From assembly GCA_019242175.1 (NCBI GenBank), contig JAFAVZ010000485.1, positions 1 to 37,010 of the forward strand: a stretch of DNA of 37,010 nucleotides, read 5' to 3'. The stretch comes from Acidobacteriota bacterium (GTDB lineage: Bacteria > Acidobacteriota > Thermoanaerobaculia > Gp7-AA8). Positions 30,919 to 37,010 of the stretch are shown piece by piece. A program made the translations under genes and the position numbers. Below the pieces are notes generated by a model, which made no database searches, was not told the DNA's origin, and was given only the letters and a program-made list of their open reading frames with translations. Within the stretch, counting starts at the first letter, position 1, and each line of letters begins with the position of its first letter.

Positions 30919-32543
30919 GCGGGAAATGTAGGGCCGGCTCTCCAGCCGGCCCAGCATCGACATCGGGCCGGCTGGAGAGCCGGCCCTACGTTTTGCTCTT
31001 CCTGCTCTTGGCGTTCCCTCTTTTCGCGAACGAGCTGAGCGTCGATCGCAGCACGGCGCGCGTCGACGAAACCATCATCATCACCGTCTCGCTCGAGAAC
31101 GGATTTGCGGCGCTCGACAACGTCAAGTTGCCGACGCAGAACCTCGTCATCATCGATCCGCCCGCGGTGTCCTCGGAATTCTCGTGGATCAACGGCACGG
31201 TCATCCGGCGCAAGGTCTTTCGTTTCATGGCGCGCGCGGCGGCGCCGGGGGCGGCGCTCGCGGGGCCGGTCGTCGTGATGGGCGAGGGCGGGCAGCGCGA
31301 CGTGCTCGCGCCGGTCGCGATCCAGATCGTGCCTGACCGCGCCGCGGGCACGAACGATCCGGGGGCGATCCTGCGCGAGCTGCTGGCGACGGGGCGCGAT
31401 CCGTTCTTCGTCGTAGTCAGCCTCGACAAGCAGCAGGCGTATGTCGGCGAGCCGGTCATCGCGACGTGGACGCTCTACAACGCCGCGAACGTGCAGGACT
31501 ACCGCATCACGAAAGTGCCGAAGCTCCCCGACTTCTGGACCGAGGAGCTCGACGTACGCAATGAAGTGCCGACGCACGAGCTCGTCGACGACCGCGTCCT
31601 GCAGAAGCTCGTCGTGCGGCGCATCGCGCTCTTCCCGCTGCGCGCGGGCAAGCTGCCGATCGCGGGGATGGACATGCTCGCGGCGGTGATGCATCGCATC
31701 GACACCGGGCCGTTCGGGATGTTCGAAGGCTCGCTGACCGAGGTGCGGTATTCGTCGGCGATGGCGGCCGTGGACGTCGTGCCGTTGCCCGCCGGGCCGG
31801 CGGTCGACGTCGTGGGAGACGTCTCGATGGCTTGTGGCCGGCCGAAGCAGAAGAGCGGCGGGCCGGTCGTGGTCGACGTCGCGATGCTGGGCCGCGGCAA
31901 TCTGCGCGGCGCGCCGGCGCCGCATTGGACCGGGCGCATCGACGGCGACGTGCAGGTGCAGGAAGGGACGGTCGTCCTCGACAAGAACGCCGACGACGCG
32001 CGGATGCGCCGCACGTGGAAGTACGTGATCTTCCCCGCGCGCAGCGGAAAGTTGGCGATCCCGCCGCTCGTGGCGACGGCGTTCCTGCCGGGCAGCGGCG
32101 AGCGTCGCGAGCTGCGATGCGAAGGCTCGACGCTCGACGTCTCGACCGTCGCTCCGCCGCCCCACGCCCTCCCGCCCGGCAGCGGCACGCCGCCGCCGTT
32201 CTCCCGTCGCGTCCTCGGAACGGCTGCCGCCGCGGCTTTGGCGGTCGCGCTCCTGGCGATGTTCGTCATCCCGCGCCTGATTCGTCAGCAGCGCGTGCGG
32301 CGCACGACGCGGGACATCATCGAAGGGCGATCGCCGGCGCAGATTCGGGAGCTGCTCATCGAGCTGCTGCAGGTGCGGGAGCTCGATCCGACGAAGCTGC
32401 TGGTGGAGACGAGCGAGCGGGGAGAGGCGTGGCGCGCGGTGCGCTCGATTCTCGATGCGGTCGAACGCGATCGCGTGCAGGCCGCCGATGCCGAGGACGA
32501 GATCGAATTGCGCGTGCGTGAATTCGTACAATCGCTCGGATGA
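30912..32543 (+). CDS. batD: BatD-like membrane protein with repeat-derived N-terminus
   Basis: A 543-residue protein. ATG 30912 lies 4 bases before the batC stop. Residues 6-26 are encoded by a type C repeat, then comes a signal-peptide core (LLFLLLAFPLFANELS). The periplasmic part has two Ig-like/BatD blocks (LSVDRSTARVDETIIITVSL; YVGEPVIATWTLYNAANVQ), a long strand-rich stretch and GKLAIPPLVATAF, as in BatD. A C-terminal helix at about residues 432-455 (AAAAALAVALLAMFVIPRLI) and a cytoplasmic helical tail end the protein. The alternative start TTG 30993 would skip the repeat but leave a signal peptide without a basic n-region. Its stop overlaps the acetyltransferase start (ATGA). Confidence 0.8.
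   Translation: MVSGKCRAGSPAGPASTSGRLESRPYVLLFLLLAFPLFANELSVDRSTARVDETIIITVSLENGFAALDNVKLPTQNLVIIDPPAVSSEFSWINGTVIRRKVFRFMARAAAPGAALAGPVVVMGEGGQRDVLAPVAIQIVPDRAAGTNDPGAILRELLATGRDPFFVVVSLDKQQAYVGEPVIATWTLYNAANVQDYRITKVPKLPDFWTEELDVRNEVPTHELVDDRVLQKLVVRRIALFPLRAGKLPIAGMDMLAAVMHRIDTGPFGMFEGSLTEVRYSSAMAAVDVVPLPAGPAVDVVGDVSMACGRPKQKSGGPVVVDVAMLGRGNLRGAPAPHWTGRIDGDVQVQEGTVVLDKNADDARMRRTWKYVIFPARSGKLAIPPLVATAFLPGSGERRELRCEGSTLDVSTVAPPPHALPPGSGTPPPFSRRVLGTAAAAALAVALLAMFVIPRLIRQQRVRRTTRDIIEGRSPAQIRELLIELLQVRELDPTKLLVETSERGEAWRAVRSILDAVERDRVQAADAEDEIELRVREFVQSLG
30926..30991. repeat. Type C long palindrome, copy 3, inside a coding start
   Basis: The same near-perfect long hairpin as copy 2 but inverted: its loop (GCATCGACAT) is the reverse complement of the loop at 16694-16759. 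It lies in the 5' coding region of the BatD-like gene and has no stop codon in the reading frame, so it is translated as CRAGSPAGP...SGRLESRPY. It is 7 bases downstream of the batC stop. Confidence 0.9.
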
Positions 32544-33103
32544 AGTCGTTTCCTACGCTGACCACCGAACGCCTGATCCTCCGCCCGTTCGTTCCTGCCG
32601 ATGCCGCCGACGTCCAGCGTCTGGCCGGCGACCGCGAGATCGCGGCGGGCACGCTCACGATCCCGCACCCTTATCCCGACGGCGCGGCCGAGGAGTGGAT
32701 GGGGAAGCATCAGGCGTGGCTGGACGAAGAGCGCGAGCTGGTCCTCGCCATCACCGTGCGAGAGACCGGCGAGCTGGCCGGGACGATGGGATTGATGTTG
32801 AAGCTCGCCCATGACAAAGCCGAGCTCGGCTACTGGATCGGCGTTCCGTTTTGGGGCCGCGGCTATGCGACCGAGGCGGCGGCCGAACTGATGCGGTACG
32901 GGTTCGAGCATTGGAGTCTGCACCGCATCGAGGCGCTTCATTTCTCGCGGAATCCGGCGTCCGGAAAGGTGATGCAGAAGCTTGGAATGCGTCACGAAGG
33001 GAAACTTCGCGAGGACGTGAAGAAGGATGGCGAATACCTCGACATCGAGGTTTATGGAGTGCTGCGAAGAGAGTTCGCCATGGCGGGCTTTACACGGAAT
33101 TGA
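32540..33103 (+). CDS. GNAT family N-acetyltransferase (RimJ/RimL-like)
   Basis: A 187-residue acetyl-CoA-dependent acetyltransferase of the RimJ/RimL type. The start TLTTERLILRPFVPADA and the acetyl-CoA loop (ELGYWIGVPFWGRGYATEA, containing the RGYAT phosphate-binding turn) are diagnostic, as are the SLHRIEA and NPASGKVMQKLGM segments. The target could be a ribosomal protein N-terminus or a small molecule; the sequence does not say. ATG 32540 overlaps the BatD-like stop (ATGA), so it is transcribed with the Bat chain, probably as a passenger rather than a functional partner. Confidence 0.92.
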   Translation: MKSFPTLTTERLILRPFVPADAADVQRLAGDREIAAGTLTIPHPYPDGAAEEWMGKHQAWLDEERELVLAITVRETGELAGTMGLMLKLAHDKAELGYWIGVPFWGRGYATEAAAELMRYGFEHWSLHRIEALHFSRNPASGKVMQKLGMRHEGKLREDVKKDGEYLDIEVYGVLRREFAMAGFTRN

Positions 33104-33218
33104 TTTCGATCCCCTCGCGTTGTCCGGTCGCGAATACGTGATTTGCTGAGAGGGAGAAACACGGACCACCGGTTCAGAGTCTCCGCAACGGCAGCACAGA
33201 AAAAAGGAGATTCAACCA

Positions 33219-33422
33219 ATGAAAAGCACCGGTACCGTCAAGTGGTTCAATGATGCGAAGGGCTTCGGCTTCATCACGACCGATGGAGGCGAGGACGTCT
33301 TCGTGCACTTCACCGCGATCCAGGGCAACGGCTTCCGCTCCCTCGCCGAGGGCGCGCATGTCGAGTTCGAGATCACCCGTGGACCGAAGGGTCTGCAGGC
33401 GGCGAACGTCACCCTCATCTGA
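33219..33422 (+). CDS. Cold-shock domain protein
   Basis: A 67-residue single-domain cold-shock protein that binds single-stranded RNA/DNA and acts as an RNA chaperone. It begins [20 protein letters not shown] with RNP1 (KGFGFI) and RNP2 (VFVHF), both intact. The ribosome site AAGGAG is about 11 bases upstream of ATG 33219. It has a 115-bp 5' region after the acetyltransferase and its own terminator, so it is a single-gene unit. Length and composition are ordinary for CspA-type proteins; whether it responds to cold or is constitutive cannot be told. Confidence 0.96.
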   Translation: MKSTGTVKWFNDAKGFGFITTDGGEDVFVHFTAIQGNGFRSLAEGAHVEFEITRGPKGLQAANVTLI

Positions 33423-33447
33423 GCAACCCAAAACAACCAACCAACCG

Positions 33448-33482
33448 AACGGGACAGCGCAACGCTGTCCCGTTTTGTTTTT
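33448..33482 (+). terminator. Intrinsic terminator of the cold-shock gene
   Basis: A perfect 12-bp stem (AACGGGACAGCG / CGCTGTCCCGTT) with the 3-base loop CAA, followed by TTTTGTTTTT, lies 26 bases after the stop. This is the clearest rho-independent terminator in the window. Confidence 0.92.
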
Positions 33483-33496
33483 ATGATGGTCGCGCC

Positions 33497-34426
33497 ATGA
33501 GCGAACGCGACGCAGGCTTCTACGAGACGCTCGTCGGCGACGGCCGCGCCATCCTCAAGCTCGCCGCGCTGACGCTCATCGGTTCCGGCGCGTTCGCGTT
33601 GTTCCAGGCCGCCACCGGCCAATTCCTCCCCCACGACACCGACTTCCTCGGCATCACCGCGCGTGAGCTCTGTTCGCTGCACGGCTGCCGCGTCGTCCAC
33701 TTCATGATCCACGACCGCGTCTCGTTCGGCGGCGTGTTGATCGCGATCGGGGTGATGTACCTCTGGCTCACCGAATTTCCCCTGCGGCGCGGCGAGTCGT
33801 GGGCGTGGTGGGCGATCGCCGCCAGCGGCACCGCCGGCTTCCTCAGCTTTCTCACCTACCTCGGCTACGGCTATCTCGACACGTGGCACGGCGCGGCGAC
33901 GCTCGGCATCCTTCCGCTGTTCGCCGCCGGTCTCTTCGCGACGCGGCGCCTGCGCCGGGAAAGCGTGCGTCCGCTGCCGCTCGACTTCCGCACCCAGGCG
34001 GGCATCGCCCGTCTCCTGCTCCTCGGCGCGACCGTCGGCATCATGGCCGCGGGCCTGACGATCATGACCGTGGGGATGACGGCGGTGTTCGTGCCGACGG
34101 ATCTGACGTTCATGCGCACGACCGCCACGGAGCTGCGCGCGTTCAACCCGCATCTCGTGCCGCTCATCGCCCACGACCGCGCCGGCTTCGGCGGCGCACT
34201 GGTCTCGTGCGGCATCGCGATGTTCCTCGCCGTGCTGTTCGGCCGTCCGTCGCGCAACCTCACGCAGGCGTTGATCGCGGCTGGCGTCGCCGGCTTCTTC
34301 TGCGCGATCGGCGTGCATCCGTTGATCGGCTACACCGACGCGTTCCATCTCGCGCCGGCTGTCGTGGGATGCATCGTGTTCGCGGCCGGGATATCGTTGA
34401 CGCGCCATGAAGTCCGGACGTCCTGA
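33497..34426 (+). CDS. Eight-helix membrane protein with internal duplication
   Basis: A 309-residue inner-membrane protein. Four hydrophobic segments in the first half (about residues 20-40, 75-93, 100-122, 132-147) are mirrored by four in the second. The halves are related: FLPHDTDFLGITARELCSLH versus FVPTDLTFMRTTATELRAFN, then HFMIHDRVSFGGVLIAIGVM versus PLIAHDRAGFGGALVSCGIA. The shared HDRxxFGG motif suggests a functional site facing one side of the membrane in each half. I do not recognise a named family; similar proteins are annotated only as hypothetical. Start ATG 33497 follows the terminator by 14 bases. Its end overlaps the DinB-like gene by 20 bases. Confidence 0.8.
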   Translation: MSERDAGFYETLVGDGRAILKLAALTLIGSGAFALFQAATGQFLPHDTDFLGITARELCSLHGCRVVHFMIHDRVSFGGVLIAIGVMYLWLTEFPLRRGESWAWWAIAASGTAGFLSFLTYLGYGYLDTWHGAATLGILPLFAAGLFATRRLRRESVRPLPLDFRTQAGIARLLLLGATVGIMAAGLTIMTVGMTAVFVPTDLTFMRTTATELRAFNPHLVPLIAHDRAGFGGALVSCGIAMFLAVLFGRPSRNLTQALIAAGVAGFFCAIGVHPLIGYTDAFHLAPAVVGCIVFAAGISLTRHEVRTS

Positions 34427-34922
34427 ACGCGGCGAATACGCCGACTACGCACAATCCGACATCGACTACGTCCTCGGCGACGACGCCGTGGCCGTCCTTC
34501 GCGCGCAAGGCGAGCATGTCGTCGCGCTGCTGTCCTCGCTCGGCAACGTCGACGGCCTCACGTACGCGCCGGGCAAGTGGACGCTGAAGGAAGTCGTCGG
34601 TCATCTCATCGACGACGAACGGATCTTCGCCTACCGCGCGCTCTGCGTCGCCCGACGGGAGCCGCGTCCGCTGCCCGGGTTCGAAGAGAACGATTACGTC
34701 GCCGCGACGCACTTCGAGCAACGGACGATGGACTCGCTGCTCGACGAATACCGCTCCGTGCGCGCCGCCTCGCTCGCATTCTTCACGGCGCTGACGGAGG
34801 AGGAGTGGCTGCGGCGAGGGATGGTGAATGGCTACGAGGCGTCCGTTCGTGGCCTGGCGTTCCACGTCGCAGGCCACGAACTGCATCATTTACGGACGGT
34901 GAACGAACGCTACTTGGGATGA
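34407..34922 (+). CDS. DinB-like (DUF664) metal-dependent four-helix protein
   Basis: A 171-residue DinB/YfiT-like protein. The metal-binding triad of this superfamily is in place: one His in the VVGHLIDDER segment (about residue 67) and two in FHVAGHELHHLRTV near the C-terminus. Members are thiol transferases or related hydrolases using bacillithiol or other cofactors; no substrate is evident. ATG 34407 lies inside the upstream membrane-protein gene, with a 20-bp overlap. The last 42 bases of the gene are present again 106 bp downstream as part of a tandem duplication (34987-35028), so the 3' end is the origin of that repeat. Confidence 0.88.
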   Translation: MKSGRPERGEYADYAQSDIDYVLGDDAVAVLRAQGEHVVALLSSLGNVDGLTYAPGKWTLKEVVGHLIDDERIFAYRALCVARREPRPLPGFEENDYVAATHFEQRTMDSLLDEYRSVRAASLAFFTALTEEEWLRRGMVNGYEASVRGLAFHVAGHELHHLRTVNERYLG

Positions 34923-35100
34923 ACGAACGTGGGGGCGGGCTTCAGCCCGCCCCGGGACCGGCTGAAGCCGGTCCCCACGTTTCTCACTGCATCATTTACG
35001 GACGTTGAAGGAACGCTACTCGGGATGAACGAACGTGGGGGCGGGCTTCGGCCCGCCCCGGGACCGGCTGAAGCCGGTCCCCACGTTTCTCACTGCATCG
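34881..35100. repeat. 106-bp tandem duplication of DinB-gene end plus type B palindrome
   Basis: Unit 1 (34881-34986) holds the last 42 bases of the DinB-like gene, a short link and a type B element (34927-34980). Unit 2 (34987-35092) repeats all of it with only a few substitutions, and a third copy stops after about 8 bases (35093-35100). The B elements here have the order GGGGGCGGGCTTCAGCCCGC then GGACCGGCTGAAGCCGGTCC, which is the reverse complement of the GC-swapped elements in the 17-kb array. Confidence 0.92.
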
Positions 35101-35135
35101 TTGCGCGCGCGTTGCCGCAACGATAGCTCCCCAAA

Positions 35136-35201
35136 ACGTAGGGCCGGCTCTCCAGCCGGCCCAGCATCGATATTGGGCCGGCTGGAGAGCCGGCCCTACA
35201 T
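35136..35201. repeat. Type C long palindrome, copy 4
   Basis: The same long hairpin as copies 2 and 3, with loop GCATCGATAT, in the orientation of copy 3. On the + strand it is followed by TTTTTTT. It ends 4 bases before the stop codon of the M2 peptidase gene, and on the + strand it looks like an intrinsic terminator for transcripts coming from the DinB side. Confidence 0.9.
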
Positions 35202-35205
35202 TTTT

Positions 35206-37010
<1,805 letters not shown>

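Overview
This is a very GC-rich bacterial chromosome segment with no rRNA, tRNA, phage, integrase or transposase gene that I can see. The gene content fits a soil or sediment member of the Acidobacteriota (Thermoanaerobaculia-like). The hints are a TolB-propeller amidohydrolase, an M2 (ACE-like) peptidase, a complete MoxR/Bat operon, a sigma factor next to a CHAT protein, and large secreted beta-sandwich proteins. That placement is inference from gene content and was not tested by any search.

Layout. 1-8.9 kb is a patchwork of single genes: a CASTOR/POLLUX-type channel cut by the window edge, a propeller-amidohydrolase fusion, an NRDE/TANGO2 protein, YaeQ, several small secreted proteins and an HNH nuclease. 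9.0-10.5 kb (minus strand) is a peroxide-defence operon, perR-ahpC-ahpD, with a PerR-like operator at its head and an intrinsic terminator at its tail. 10.9-16.7 kb (plus) is a tight three-gene unit: a sigma-70-family factor, a membrane protein with a zinc anti-sigma domain, TPR-like helices and a CHAT protease domain, and a caspase-like (C14) protease. It is the best candidate here for an undescribed regulated proteolysis or cell-fate system. 17.3-20.9 kb (minus) holds a response-regulator diguanylate cyclase and a large secreted repeat protein broken by a one-base frameshift. 20.9-24.3 kb (plus) is an SsuC/TauC-type ABC importer with two paralogous permeases. 24.9-25.6 kb is rsmA (minus). 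25.65-33.1 kb (plus) is an eight-gene chain with overlapping stops and starts: moxR, a DUF58 protein, a Bat-associated membrane protein, two VWA proteins, a TPR protein, a BatD-like protein and a GNAT acetyltransferase. 33.2-37.0 kb has a cold-shock protein with a terminator, an internally duplicated membrane protein, a DinB-like protein and an M2 metallopeptidase running off the right edge.

The second theme is palindromic repeats. At least four kinds fill the gaps between genes: (C) a long perfect hairpin present four times; (A/B) three-way-junction elements, alternating in a six-member array at 16.8-17.3 kb and present singly or in tandem elsewhere; (D) a 31/94-bp tandem array at 24.3-24.9 kb; (E) a 22-bp inverted repeat inside the ABC operon. 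They abut or overlap stop and start codons. One lies inside the 5' coding region of the BatD-like gene, and another has been tandemly duplicated together with the 3' end of the DinB-like gene. No gene for a REP-mobilising transposase is in the window, so any such enzyme would act from elsewhere.
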